Assembly: GCA_009103225.1 (NCBI GenBank)
Contig: RHPI01000797.1
Span: forward strand, 1,007,371 to 1,060,373
Source of the DNA: Chlorokybus atmophyticus
Taxonomy: Eukaryota > Streptophyta > Chlorokybophyceae > Chlorokybales > Chlorokybaceae
Length of the DNA stretch: 53,003 nucleotides
Direction: 5' to 3'
The notes beneath the pieces were generated by a model that ran no database searches, was not told the DNA's origin, and saw only the letters and a list, made by a program, of their open reading frames with translations. Below are positions 1-13,200 of the stretch, piece by piece (positions within the stretch are counted from its first letter, which is position 1; the number at the start of each line of letters is the position of its first letter). The translations under genes were made by a program, and so were the position numbers.

Positions 1-2700
1 CCCCCCCCCCCGCCCGGAAAGTAATGGGGGGTGTTGTACTAAAGGGGGGGGGGAGGGGTTATATCCGGGCAAATATCGTACCGTTCGTGGCAAAAGTACA
101 AAATGCATTGCAACGCGTCGTGACATTGACATGCAAGGAGAAAAGTTCTCACTTGCTAAAGCAGTTCGCTATTTTATTGCCATCAACAAAAATACCTTCA
201 TCATGCAGCAACACGATACGCATAAGAAAGACATTAAAAGTTGACTCCAACTTGTGTTAATCATTTCACACAACTTCTGGCTAATTTTTGGTGTCAACCC
301 TTAGGTGTTGAAAATGTATAACTTTTGAAGGGTTTTACAACGCTGGAGTATACCTAAAGATTTACAATAAAATGACAAGTATAAAGACAACTATATATGT
401 GAAACTAAAATAACACATATACCTGATGTAATAACATATAGAAATTAACACATATATCTGTTGAAATGAATTGTTGTTTCATTCCATACATGAAAACGGG
501 TATACATGTTTAGATGAAACAAGATTTTATTCCAACAGGATTGCATATGATAGGCAGCTACCTGTTGGACAGGTATACCTGTTTCTACATCTACATGTTA
601 CTTCCGGCGATTTCAACATATATATCTATTTCTGCATACTTGCTGGTTCATTATGCAACATACAATTCCGTACCGTACAACTTACAAGTTGTTTGTTATA
701 TACAACACACATAGCTTACGCATACATGTCTCTGTATATCGTGTACATAATATTGCATCATAAAGTAATTATGATGGTTTATTATCATAACAATGAGTTT
801 AATATGCGCTTTTATTAATTGAATCGCGCACTTCCACAAATGCATGCATGTGTATGCTAATGAACTCAATTGGATACGTTTTGAACAATATATGTTACTT
901 TTATGTTGTAACAGCTGCGTTTGTGGTTCTTGCATGCATTATCTTGTATAACATCAATATAAACGCGATTAATACATGTCAATGTTAACATGCGAGATTT
1001 ATATTAGAGATATGCCATGAGCAATAACTGCATGGGTAATTACAAATGTCGAACATTGTTGTCTTGCTTCGGTAAAAGTGTCAAATAAATTGTCTCTTGA
1101 ATGGAACACCCGGATGAGTCGTGCAATTGGCATCTTACAATATACAATGCTTAATGCTACATATTCAACGGCATGTTATTTCTACTTTTTTGGTAATGTA
1201 CTATCAGATTGTGTATGTGAAAACAATTGGGTCGGGGAGGGGGGGGGGATAGATCATTATTACGCCCCCCCTCCTTGATTCCACCTACTTGTTAGATTGC
1301 AATGCAAACACTTACTTGCGCGCCCACGCGTTGCTTTTGTTGCCTGCAATGCATGTGTGCGCTCACTTTTGAAACAGAATTCAGCGCTGCAACAAGTTCT
1401 GTGCACCAAGTGTATCATGCACCACTGACCAAAATACCAACGATACCACTCAAGACATCCCAATGAATCATGAAACGCAGGGGCAAGATGCATCTTAAAT
1501 GTTGTTTGAAACGTTACGGCATAACGTTATGTTATGCCATTAACAATTACTCAGTTGGTTGTAGCAACAACCGCCCTGTTCAACATATGCACATGCACGC
1601 CCAAGATGTGTGCATGCAGAGTAGGCCTACCTTGAAAGCCGCGCATTGAAAACCGTTTCAAACTACTGAGGATTAACATATTCTCCTGAAGAGGAGGGNG
1701 GGGGGGGGGAGATGTGTACATGCAATCAGTTTGCTGCAATGTGATGCGGGCTTTGAAGATCGCAATTATTGCAAGTTCATGCCAAGAACAACTACTTAGG
1801 AGGAAGAGGCTGTACTTGATGGGGTTAAAGCCCGGCCGAGATCCCGCTTGTAGCTAGATGTAACAAAAGCAGTGTGTCATAAGCGCGAGGGAGCAGCGCG
1901 GGCGGCGAAGCTAGCGATGCGCGGCTAGTATAGCAACTTAATAGGTGACAAAGTTCACCCGCTTACAGCAAAGCCCTACGGCCGGCTGGGGGAGGATTTT
2001 TGATGACTGCTACGGCTGTGTGTGAGACGCATGGTGAGGATTGGTGCCGGGTGGAGGGCTTGCTGCAACTAGCATGGTAGCGCTTGGCATGCGCATTGCG
2101 ACGCGCGCAGGCGCTGACCATTATGAGGGAGGTGCTGGGGCGGTGGGCCCGGACAGAATGGGCTCGCTGCCCACAAGCCCAGCGACAACGATGGAGGAGA
2201 ACATTGCGCTAGAGATGGATTGAGGAGTGCTGGCAACTGCGCTTGTGGCGATAGTCATGATATGCACTTGTGTACGCGTATGTGTCGCGTGTTGATGGTG
2301 TGGTGTGTTGCTGAGCTGGACACGCGGCACGAAGTTTTGCTTATTCGTACGCTGCGGAGAGATTTGAGCCTGCTGAGCTTGAGAGGAGGATGCACCACTT
2401 TGCCAATGAAATGTCAATTGGCCGCTGTTACCAATACAATTGCCTTACCAATGTAACAAGTTTTTGAAAACAATGCCATGAAACACGACAAGGCCCTTCG
2501 TAATTACCAATTGTTGAAATTAAGGCCGCACGATGGCCNCCCCCCGACTTGACCATTAGGCCACATGAAAAAGATGGTGACCCAGGAAATTTCCCATTTG
2601 TTTTGTGTGGACTTGGCCCCACGAAAATGCTCCAAACAACTAGGCTTTCATGCCACAAATGCTGCCAATCTCAACACGCATAGTAAACAGTTCCTTATGA
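1..2700. other. no recognisable gene; AT-rich then mixed non-coding DNA
   Basis: The stretch starts with a C run and a G-rich patch (1-56), is AT-rich to about 1200, and holds G and C homopolymers that include undetermined bases near 1699 and 2539. Reading frames are short, lack splice context and show no family resemblance. Around 1840-2000 there is GC-rich sequence without any RNA-gene signature that I can recognise. Confidence 0.6.
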
Positions 2701-5601
2701 CTAGGCGCCATACTTGGCTGCAAAACCCAGCTTGAAAGTTAGCTCCGCCAAGAAGTGGTCCGCCAGCATCATCCCGTTGGCCCCCTTCTGCGCAACCACA
2801 TAACATGTTACACCTCAGATATCAAACTATGTCAGCGTAATAATGTTATGTTACCATGATGCCACATCACCACCATCAGGCAAATAGAGACACAAAGCAC
2901 AAACACGCCTCCACAAGTAGATTAGCATTGGTGATGATGTTGGTAAGATACATGCTAATGTGTGCATACCTCTTGGATCTCAGTTTCAGAAAACTTCTGT
3001 GTCATATCTCGTCGCGTTATCCCATCGCATCGGTAGGCTGCCAACATGGGGTGATGCAACCTGACAGTTGGGGCAGTATGTATACATACATAACTACAAC
3101 ACATGTTGCAGCCTCATTCTGACACATCACCAAGACAACACACCTGACATCATCAACGTCTCTTGCGCCGCTTCGAAGGTAAGTCTGGACGGGACGCTTG
3201 ATGACATCATCGTTGAAGTTGCCATTCCAGATACCATTCGAGTCATCCAGTGTTGGTTTACTACCTGTCCCGCATGACATGCAGTCAAGGTTATGCAGCC
3301 ACGTGTGGTCAGCGCTGGGATGGGATATTACATGTGGATGGTATATGTGTCACCTTGGCCTTGTGGCATGGACCCCCAGCTTGCAACAACCACCATGTAC
3401 AGCCCCGAGCTGGCTTCTCCATCAGCAATGGGTCCCCCTGGATTTGTACCAGACTTATCAAGTGGACTGTTGTAAGTGAGGCAAGCAGTGTCTATAAACA
3501 CACCTACACAACCACACATTCGCCTGCACACTATCTCGTACACCCTCATGCGCACTCGCAAACAAGCATGCATGCGCATGCACAGGCGCAGGTAAGCGTG
3601 CATGCATACAAGCATGCACTAACGCACACTGATGCATCCAATTGCGTACAACCTTATGCGCTTGTCAGGGCGCACACACAAACACAATGAACAAGCACAA
3701 CAATGGTACCTGAGCCTAAACAATCCACAAAGCCACTCATCCAGCGCAAAGTCGCCACCGCCCTTTCCCACTTGCCTGGAGTCTGATAAAGGATCAGCAC
3801 ACGCACGCAAACACACCCACACCCCGCATGCACACCTCTATGCCTCCACTTGGGTCTTCCAAAGCCACGCTCTCCGCGTGCACGTGCACGAACACCACAT
3901 CGGCCGAGTTTTCGAGCGCGTGATACACGGCTGACCCCGAAACAGCCATGTGCGGTAGCGGCGTACGAGCGGCCTCCGTACCGACTGCAAGGTCACATCG
4001 CCAAATAAGCTGTTTGAAGTACGGTGGATCATACACACACGAGCATACACACACGCACGCACGCATGCACGCACGCACGCACGCACATCAACTGTGGGAC
4101 AGCTCCTCCCACACAGTAGTTGTCTGCTTTGACATATATCTCAAGTGACAAATGTCTTTGTTAGACACCACTGCAGCCACGATCCACCCCACCCCACCCC
4201 ACCCCCCACATGCCCCCACCCCACTCACCCGCGATCTCAACCGCCCCCTCGTACGTGAGCCCTCCCTCACGACCAACACCTTGGTCCGGCTCTTCTCTGG
4301 TGTCGCGAGCGTCGAGCGAGAGGGCGCGGCAGCCCAGGAGGGACGCGAGGGCGGAGGCGGGGGTGGAGTTGGAGGCGAAGGAGACGCGCATGCCCTTGTA
4401 ACTGGAGGTGAGGGAGGGGGAAGGTGGAGTTGGTTGTCAGTGTGTTTGTGTTTGGTTGGATGAGTGATGAGGGCGCAGTATGGGTAGGTGCGTGCATGTC
4501 TGTATGCGTGTGTGCATGGGGGTGGGCGGGCGTGCGGGTAGATGTAGGTGCGTGTGCACGAATGCAGTCGTGGGAGTTGCAATGTGGATGTCTGTGTGTG
4601 TGTGAACGTGTGCATGTGCTTTGTACCCACTGGGGATGGTTTGGATGGTTGCGTGATCGTCATCGCCTATGGCTGCACCTCCGGTGCCCGAAGGAGGCGG
4701 CTGCAGCAGCAGACTATAATGTATTTGACGTGTTGCATGTCTGTGTGAAAACACACGGATGACACACATTGCTTGCTGTAGACAATGCACGCTCTTATGC
4801 AATGTTACTTGAAACCATTCACGCCCCCAAAAAATATAACAATGCAATAAGCTTCAACACGCGCACTACCCATGCTGACACCGTGACACACACGCACGCA
4901 CACGCATCCCAGCGTTTTGTTACATGGTGACTCACATACACATCTACAGTGTGACATGAGCAGGAATCATTCTCTCTGATGTGCGTACCACGTGATGCCT
5001 TCCGTAGGTGCCGAGCAGCTGTGCGAGCTCCGACACAGAGCGCGCCACCTCGTCATCTCCCACTACTTGTTCATGACAGGACATTCACTCAATTAGCTTT
5101 CTAGTTGAATTCCAGTCGCTGTTAGCGACGACAACACACACAATTGTAGACGACACTCAGGAGCAGCACGTGCGCTGGATATATTCAAGCATGCAGCAAT
5201 CGTGCAATTTGAGCCAGAAGGCAACAACGACAGCAGCGACACGCTGTTGGTAATGGTGATGATGGTAAAGAAGGAGATCACACAGACGATGGCGAGGACC
5301 ATATCGATGAAGACGATGAAGACGACATCAACACCATGACGGTAACCCACGCACACGCCTTACCATCAGAGTCCAACTGCGCTTCTTGTTCCCCTTCGTG
5401 TTCTTGTTTCCGTTCTCCTCGTTGTTCTCTAAGCGCCAACATGCCGCAGCACCCCCCCACCGCCACCCTCGACAGTCCCGTCACGTCCTTCTCCACCGCG
5501 TCCAGCGTGGAGGAGGAGCAGGAGGAGGAGGAGGAGGGGAGGAGGACGCCGTCGCCGAAGAGGACGACGCATTTGGGGGGACGCCAGGAGCTGTCCGCCA
5601 T
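2701..5601 (-). CDS. archaeal-type (cofactor-independent) phosphoglycerate mutase-like protein, divergent
   Basis: I see ten exons joining in frame, from ATG at 5601 to TAG at 2701: 5601-5364, 5062-4989, 4700-4627, 4401-4229, 3984-3836, 3782-3710, 3437-3354, 3264-about 3149, 2996-2970, 2787-2701, giving roughly 360 residues. The layout follows the ApgM branch of the alkaline phosphatase superfamily: an N-terminal strand ending in CVVLFGDGV, a later GMRVSFASNSTPASALASL segment, the strand ADVVFVHVHAES followed by an ERAVATLRWM helix, and an end FAAKYGA like the FGA ends of that family. Known members convert 2-phosphoglycerate to 3-phosphoglycerate using two metal ions. Here the usual GSDTAHLS nucleophile region and the DEAGH metal motif are not recognisable, so it may be inactive or have another role. 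The exon ending near 3149 is the least certain junction. It is head-to-head with the 6529 gene. Confidence 0.5.
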
Positions 5602-6528
5602 GAGAGGAGGGTGGCGCTTTTTGTTTTTGTTGTTTTGAAGGGAAGGGAAGGGAACTGCTCGTATGTTCACATCTCACTGCTGCTGCTCACGGATACAAAG
5701 CATTGGGATAGTATAGATGATATTGTTGATAAGGGAGTCAGCAAAGCGACCAGGTTGCATGTGCATGCGAGCGGACAGGACCATGAGGTGCAGTAGTCGA
5801 GTGTGTTGCACAATGCCGAGTGATTGGTTCCACGCATGCGACCGACCTAGATAGCATCTCCGTGATGTGAGAGCATCTCTGCTCTCACATCACCTCCTCC
5901 TGCCCGTACTCCTAGTTTTCCTCCTCCTGGTTCGCCGCCGCCGCCGCCGCCGCCGCCGATGCCACTCCCGCCACTGTGGCCTCAAGTTAGGGTTTATTCC
6001 TGTAGTCCACTCTTGCATCGAGCCAATAGCGGTATATCAATGAATTGAAACTGACGTCGCACCGACATCAGTCAGGAACTTGTATATCGTCATCATCCTC
6101 CGCACGTGACACCCGCCAGATTAGATCAGATACGTCTAAGGGGAGAGAGAGAGAGAGAGAGAGAGCTTAGGCTTGTGGTGCTAATATCAGCAGCCTTGAA
6201 CTGGGGGGGATGAATCCGCCATCAACCTGCTGATACAGTTTAGTCCTTGGAGTCTCTCTTACCGCTTGAGAATAAGAGAAAGCTGCTTGTAGCTGGTATC
6301 TGAAAGCTACGTACATAGATACAGGGCAACACACAGTGATACGAACATGCACAAGCCCAAGGTGGTCCTGAACAAGGCACTGCAAAAATGGCAAGCTCTT
6401 TGACTGGATAGTTGGGTAGCTGAAGGATATGTGTTGCGGTTGTTTCGTCATCGTCATCGCTGTGACAGTTACATGTTGAACTTTGCTGCTGCTGCTCATG
6501 GCTCTGTAAACTGGCATCACTGCCGCAG
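5602..6528. promoter_or_regulatory. divergent promoter region with telo-box, GCC and GA repeats
   Basis: This gap separates the minus-strand gene starting at 5601 from the plus-strand gene whose first exon I can place at 6529; undetected 5' exons of the latter may lie here. It contains a perfect telo-box TTAGGGTTT (5987-5995), a GCC trinucleotide run (5938-5958), a GA run (6143-6165) and the 5862-5893 hairpin. Telo-boxes are promoter elements of growth and housekeeping genes in plants; GA runs often lie in 5' leaders. Function here is inferred. Confidence 0.45.
5862..5893. repeat. perfect 14-bp inverted repeat (hairpin) in a divergent promoter
   Basis: Left arm GTGATGTGAGAGCA (5862-5875), loop TCTC, right arm TGCTCTCACATCAC (5880-5893). 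It sits between two divergently oriented genes, so it could be a protein-binding palindrome or an RNA hairpin in a leader. The arms match without mismatch. Confidence 0.85.
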
Positions 6529-7051
6529 GGAGCACGACCGCATAAACAAACTGATGGAGAAGAAAATCCGCGGCGCCCGCTCCGCCATCCCCTCCGCCCA
6601 AGGTATGTGTAGCGATACAACATGACCACCACCACCAACAACAACAACGAGGACAACAAAAACAGAATCAGCAACATCACCAACATGGCCATCACCAGGT
6701 CGTCCTCCAAGTGTGAAGACCAAGCCGGTGGCCACAGCCGGCGGTGTCTACGTCAGCGAGGGGCGGACTGATGTGAATGACGATGCCGCCAGCACCTGCA
6801 ACGGCGACAAGAAGCAGCAGAGGCGGCCGGCGTGGCAGGACGTGTGGACGCCGCCCGAAGAGCTCAGCGATGGTAGAGGGGATTGGCAGTATAGCAAGTG
6901 TGTGCATACGTGCGTGCGTGTACTGTGCGTGCAAGTGGGCACATGACACGACATGAGTGTGCACACGCAAAAGCATGCGTGTACGGGTGAATGCGCGCGC
7001 TTACACATGCTTAGTGGATGGTCTGCGTGCACACGTGGATCAACCCGCCTC

Positions 7052-7088
<37 letters not shown>

Positions 7089-8652
7089 ATATCTTTGCTC
7101 CTCGGCCGGGCCCGAAACCACCGCTCCCCAAACTCCCCAAACATCAACCAAAAGACAACAACAGCAACAACAACTTGCACAACAACTACAACCACAGCAC
7201 CAGCCACAGAAGCCCAGTCCAGCATAGCGCCAAGTCCCAGCAACAACCCCAACACCAACAGCAACGCCATCCCCTTGACAGCAAGACCGCTCGCACCCAA
7301 CCCACCCCCACAACAGCCACAACAAGCAGAAGAACAAGTCAAACATCAACCTCATCATCATCATCATCATCATCATCATTAACAACAACAGCATCATCGC
7401 GTGCGGCTTGCACGGCACCACCTCCAGCGTCCTCGATGCACACGCCGCGGACGTTCACGTTCGATGTGAGCCAGAACGCTGCGGCGCATCGAGCCGTCAC
7501 GCCCACGCTGACGCTGCAGTCAGTCTCCCTCGGCAGTGCAGTTGCGGTAAGGACTGGCTTGAGTTGGTAACAGTTTCTTGGGATACACGCGCATATGGGC
7601 GTGTACACGCACGCACGCGCGCGCGCATGCGGAGCTGCGCGCAAGTTGTGTGTGACGTGTATGATGTGTATGATGCACACAGGTACGTACATTGTGCGTG
7701 TACATGAACACAAGGAAACACATGTGAGCGAGCGTGCGCAGACACGCATGTACTCACGCACGCGCTCATGCACACGCACGCACACACGCTGTGCCACCAC
7801 TGCAGGACCGCATGCACATAAGGCCCTTCTTTGTGTTTTTCAATCGCTTCACTCCCGCTAACAAACTCTGCCGCCTGTTCCTTTTGCAGCACAAAGGACG
7901 AGAGAATAGAGGAGAAGAGTTGATGATGCAGAACGAGAAGCGACTTGCGGTGAGATGCGATTGTTGGGTTGGGTTGGGTTGGGCTGGATGCTCGTCAGTT
8001 GCGTGAAGTGTTTTGTGCTGATGTGTGAGGCTGGTGTTCTTTGGCTCCAGGGTGATGCAGCGTGTGAAGGTGAAGAGGAAGAGTACAGTGGCTCAGAGGG
8101 GGAGGAGGAGGAGGATGGTGCTTACAGCGGTGACTTTGAAACTGAGGTGAGATGATGAGCTAGCTGTGTATTGTGCACAGTATATGGTTGCATGCATTGC
8201 GTCATGAGTGACATGGCGATGTGAGCAAAGGCACATGGCAATAGTCTTGTCGGTAACAGTACCGTCGATGCACTCTGCATGTCCAAAGCAGCGTTAAGGT
8301 CATCATCACTCTCATTGCAGGACTTGACCGAAGCGGCAGAAAAGATGTGCGCACAGCTCGGCAACCTCATGGTGAGCCTTTTCATAACAACCTTGTTCGA
8401 TGAGACGTTTATGACCAGCACTTGCTTTCTACACATTGCCGATGTCACCCTCGCATCCAGTGTTGTATCAGTATACCGTCAACACGACTCGTGTGTCCCC
8501 GCATGCATCAGAGTAACAGTGAGGGCATCCAGACGGAGCACTCGGCCTCGACAATTGATGACGATGATGACGATGATTACCTGTCGCGCATACGCATGAT
8601 ACCGCCATCGCCGGCAACGGACCGCAGCAACCAACGCAAGCGGTGCAATTGA
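6529..8652 (+). CDS. unidentified disordered protein with acidic C-terminus (5' end not found)
   Basis: Seven exons join in frame: 6529-6602, 6699-6872, 7089-7546, 7890-7949, 8051-8146, 8321-8371 and 8512-8652 (TGA), each bounded by GT and AG. The visible N-terminal piece is a basic helix (EHDRINKLMEKKIRG), then a tract PRPGPKPPLPKLPK, then a long Asn/Gln/Ser/Thr-rich stretch that includes a CAT-repeat-encoded Ser run (7357-7380). The tail is very acidic (EGEEEEYSGSEGEEEEDG), with a short helix EDLTEAAEKMCAQLGNL and DDDDDDDY close to the stop. Acidic YS-x-DFE tails occur in various ciliary and centrosomal proteins, but I cannot assign a family. There is no plausible start codon in the first exon, so at least one upstream exon is missing. 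Confidence 0.55.
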
Positions 8653-10241
8653 GAGGGGGAAGATACGTTATGGCTCCGGGTAGTAGAGAATATCTAGTAG
8701 GAAACGTAGTTGGTTTGTTGAGCAGCTCCGTCTGTACTGTAGCGCTTGAGCTGCGTGCACATAGCTTGGCTGACAGTGTTTTGTGTGGTGGGGGACAAGG
8801 AGTACGTGCACGTGTGGGTGGGTGCTTGCGTGTGCTATACATATCTGCCAGCTGGAGTCCAATGCAGAGTTGGGGGTCGCCAGGCAGGAGGACATTAGTG
8901 ACAGCATTGTAAACACGGGCTGCGCATGCATCCCGTTAAAGAGGTCGTTTTGCATCATGCCATTGGTGGTGGCTTGTGGTCATTGTGTGATACTGTTTGT
9001 ACACAATGCTGTATCCTATACATGCCAGCTTAAACGTGACAAGTCGGCATCTTTTACTGCTTCACCTCTACAGGAGGCTTTACCAACGTTACCTGTCTAC
9101 ATATCACATACAGCATCCCCGTGTTCCTGACACACGCAGTGCGATGATGACGAAAACAGACACCGATGGTGGCGAGAGACCGCTGAGCATCATAAAGAGC
9201 ACGTGGACCATTCATGTTGGTCACCAGTGATATCTCATACATCCTTTGCATGAAGCAGCATGCTCCATGCACGTGTCCCAACCAGTGCCTACTTCCACAT
9301 ACAGCAACGTGCACCACGCACACAACACGCAAAAACGAGTGGACAAGCAAGCTTGGGCAGAGATGCGTGGTGCGAAAGCAGAGGTCTCTCCCGTATCGGC
9401 AGAGGAGACCTCCGCACCACACAGATACACAACGATGCGTTGCGACACAATCAAGTGAGGGGAGAACTGTGCCTGTGTGTGGGTGGGGCGCGTGTGCGTG
9501 CTCGTTTGGTGTATATGATATGAACTCACTGCATACTACACATCCATCGCAGGTTGACAGGTCCAAAACACTGTGCAATGGATGGCGTGTGTGCGTGCAA
9601 GCTCGTTGTTGCCCCCACAGGGTGGCAGCACGGGTGCCACAACACCGCATCGCATAGTTTGTACGCAGACACAGGAACACACCAACACACTGGAGGTGCC
9701 ACAAGAACAGCGAGCACAGGGGTATCTTGCTGTGCAAAGATTAACGGCGCGCTGGACTGGATTGGGGCGTGAAGTGCTGATATCAGCTAGTGTTGCTGGA
9801 GGAGGAGGGGGCAATCATTATAGACGTCATGCGCAGCAGTGTCACGATGCAGCAACACGAGTTCAGCAGTGGACCAAGCGTGCATGCACCAAGGAGCAAT
9901 GCAGTATTGTTGACTGACTCGGAGTGCATGCATACCAAGCTTCTTTTGGTAGTACTGCTGCCACAAGTTGCTACCCCCAGCAAAGTAACCTTGCAATGCC
10001 TATCAGGCCTTCTCCTATCTCTCCTTCTCCTCCTCCTCCTCCGCCGCCGCCGCCGCCGCCGCTTCCTGTCTACACCTCCAACGCAGCGTCTCCAGCTAAG
10101 CGCATGCATGCCTGAGAGCACCTGCGGGCAACGGCGGCGGCGGCGGCGGCGGAGCAGGAGCAGGCGCAGGAGACGCAACAGTGGTGCTAGAGCCGGTGGT
10201 TTGAGTGTGAGTTTGGGGCAGGCGTGCCTGTTTGCCTGCGC
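8653..10241. other. no gene recognised between the 6529 gene and the polymerase gene
   Basis: Sequence is of mixed composition with TG/CA-rich patches. Near the right end there is a CTC then CCG repeat (10021-10062) and a GGC repeat (10131-10152), probably in the leader of the downstream gene. The longest reading frames are rich in Cys/His from repeats and resemble nothing. Confidence 0.5.
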
Positions 10242-13200
10242 ATGACGGAGGTGGGGGAGTGCGGCAAGCGGCGGGTGGTCATCCACATTGACGTCGACAG
10301 GTGGGGGAATGGCAAGGGAAGTAATATCTCCATGTAGTCAGCATGCGCGCAACGAGCATGCTTCAGCAATGCACGCGCCATCAAAGACACACAAACTTGT
10401 ACACCAAAACGAACACATATGAAGCACATACGCACGCGTGCATGCGCGCGGGTACATGCACATCAACTTACACAATCAATATTGTAATTGAGCAACCCAA
10501 CAGCGAAACGAACAAACAGATGCACACGCACACGCACACGCACACATGCTCTCTTGCTACCACCCACCTGCTGCCTTGTTTTGAGCACTGTGCTGCACGT
10601 CCTGCACCAAACACTGCATGCATTCACCAAGTTGCATTGACATCAGTACACCCCCCAGCCATCCACGTCAAATTCAACCGGCCCTGTGCTGCTTCTTCAA
10701 CACGTGTTGCCCCCTTCTGTACGCAATACGCTGCGCCTGTGTGCAGCTTCTTTGTTCAGGTGGAGGCGCTGAAAGACCCTTCCCTGCGCGGCATACCAGT
10801 CGCCGTCCAGCAGCACCAGGTAGAGCACAGGTCTGGCTGGTGCCATGAGGCCCGCTCTCTTGCAAGCTTCACCATTGCGTTTGCACGCACATATGGCAGT
10901 AGTACTTTTGGCCCATGGTGGTGAACAGGTGATCAGGTAGGATGATGTGTTTTGTTCATTCGATCAGGATATCATTGCGCTCAGTTACGAGGCGCGGCGG
11001 TTGGGGTTGACCAAGCACTGCACGCCCGCAGAAGCCCGCAGGTGAAAGCCGAGGAAAGCAACACACCATCATGTGTCAAGTACACACATACACACATACG
11101 ACACAAGCACGAGTTGTGATAACGCGCTTCTCCTCTAAGAAACCTCTTTGCAGGGCGCTTTTGCCGCTCGGCGGGCGTGTGGTTCACGTGTACACCAAGA
11201 ATGGCCGAGTCAGCTACAGGCCTTACATGGACGTCTCGCGACAACTCTTCCAGGTGACACATGCATGTGGTTGCGTGCTTCGTGGTGTGTATGCATGCGG
11301 ACACGCAGGAGGTGCGCTTTCACACCCACGCGCGTGCGTACGTGCGCGCTGTCTGCGTACATATGTACGCAGACAGATGTCCAGACACGTGTGCACGCAC
11401 GTGCACGGAGTCAGTCAATTCAATCACGCGCTCACACACGCATGCACATGGTTCATGACGGCTATACTGCGTGACCTCATGCTCGTGTCACGCACAGGTT
11501 CTGCGCCAGCACGCGGGCGCGGCGGCCACCATCGAGAAGGCCAGCATCGACGAGGCGTACATCGAGGTGTCAAACGACGCACCCCTCTACGTTGACGGTA
11601 AGAACGGACCACCCTCTTCACAGACTGTGAAACTTGCATGCATGGGAGTTCTGTAAAAAGAACGAACAGTAAGTAGTAAAGTATGCACATAGCATACATA
11701 CATAAACACCTTCTCAAAGACACACCTGAGTACACACAGTAACCGCAATGTGTCACACGAACGACCTGAAGACACACTTACACACATCACTGACTCATCA
11801 CTCATCACTCATCACTCATCACATGTATCCAAGACAGCGACGGATGATGGTGTCTACTCCACACACGCAGGTTCCAGCCTCTGCCCCCGCGTGTCCTCCG
11901 GCCTCCGCCTCGCCTCTTCCCTCCGCCGCGCGGTGCGGGAGTCCCTGGGACTCGAGGCCTCCGCGGGCGTAGCGCACAACAAGCTCGTGGCGAGGTTCGC
12001 GTCGGGGGCGGCCAAACCCGCGGGAGAGGTGCGGGCCTCACTTGCGTGCACAGATCCGCTCCACTCCCATCCCTCTCACCACCATCCCACTCCCCCCCGC
12101 AGATGTCCGTGTGCGGTCCCTCCTCCCTCTCCTCCCTCCTCTCCCTCACCCCCGCCCGTCGCCTCCCCGGTTTCGGCAGCGGTCCCCTCGCCGCCCTCCT
12201 CACCGCCTCCAACATCACCTCCGTCGCCGACCTCGCCCGCCACCTCGACAACGACGACGACGTGTTGGAGGGCGTGGGAGGGGTGGATGTGGGGAAGGTG
12301 AGGGGGTGGTGTCGAGGGGAGTGCGACGAAGAGGTGGTGGTGAAGGGGCCGCCGGGGAGGATAGGGGTGCAGATGACGCTCACGCCCGAAGCCAGGCCGG
12401 CGCATCCGCAGCTGCTGATGGACCTACCGCCAGGTATGTACACTAACCACACCACTCTCATGCTTTGCATAGTATGCGCATGTGCGTGTGCGTGTTCTTG
12501 TCTGTTGGCTTCATGTTCCTGTTGCAGGGCGTGCGAGTGGTGCGGGTGCAGAGGCTATGCTGCAGCCGATGCGTGCCAACGAGACCGCGCGGCTGAGAAG
12601 TTTGCTACTCGACATGGCGGTACGTTCTTGCGCACACACAGTATGTTGGGTTGTGCCATGGGGAACACACCGTGTCTCTACAGGTGGATCTGGTGGAGAG
12701 GGTTGAGGAGGACGCGGAAGAGCACGCGAGGTGGCCGCAGACGCTCACGCTGACCGTACGCATCCACGGACCCAACAGCCGCCTCGGGTCACGCAGCGTC
12801 ACGTTCCCGCAACGCACCGCCAACAAGGTGCGGGCATGATGTGCCAACATACTGATGCATGTGCGCACAGGCGCGCATGTATATGCACTTGTACGCGAGC
12901 ACTTACGTGCATATACATGCGTGCACCTCCACAGACGCACACTTGTGCTTGAAAGTCTACGCACGTGCGCGCTCACACACGTACGTGCACAACCTATTTG
13001 CGCGCGCATGGCCATGCCCCCACGTGCGCACAGAACCGCATGCACACAAGCGTGCACTCACACAGGCGTTCCTGCACACACAGGCGCACTCATGTACATA
13101 CACGCGCATGCAAGTAGTAGTGCATGCATGCACCCTCTACACGCACGCACTCACACAGATGCACACATCGTCAAAGTCGTGCTTGGTTTCAGGACGGTCA

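Noticed and set aside
1840-2000. Possible structured RNA in a GC-rich patch
   Set aside because: No tRNA, snRNA or rRNA signature could be recognised.
4087-4123. An extra exon in the phosphoglycerate mutase-like gene (reading DNYCVGGAVPQL)
   Set aside because: Including it breaks the frame of the following exon; skipping it from 4229 to 3984 keeps frame.
4088-4663. Pro/Thr/His-rich frame on the minus strand
   Set aside because: It reads across two introns of the 2701-5601 gene in a different frame; driven by CCACC and CACA repeats.
9054-9737. Open frame of 227 codons on the minus strand
   Set aside because: Cys/His-rich composition from TG/CA repeats and no recognisable domain; no supporting splice context.
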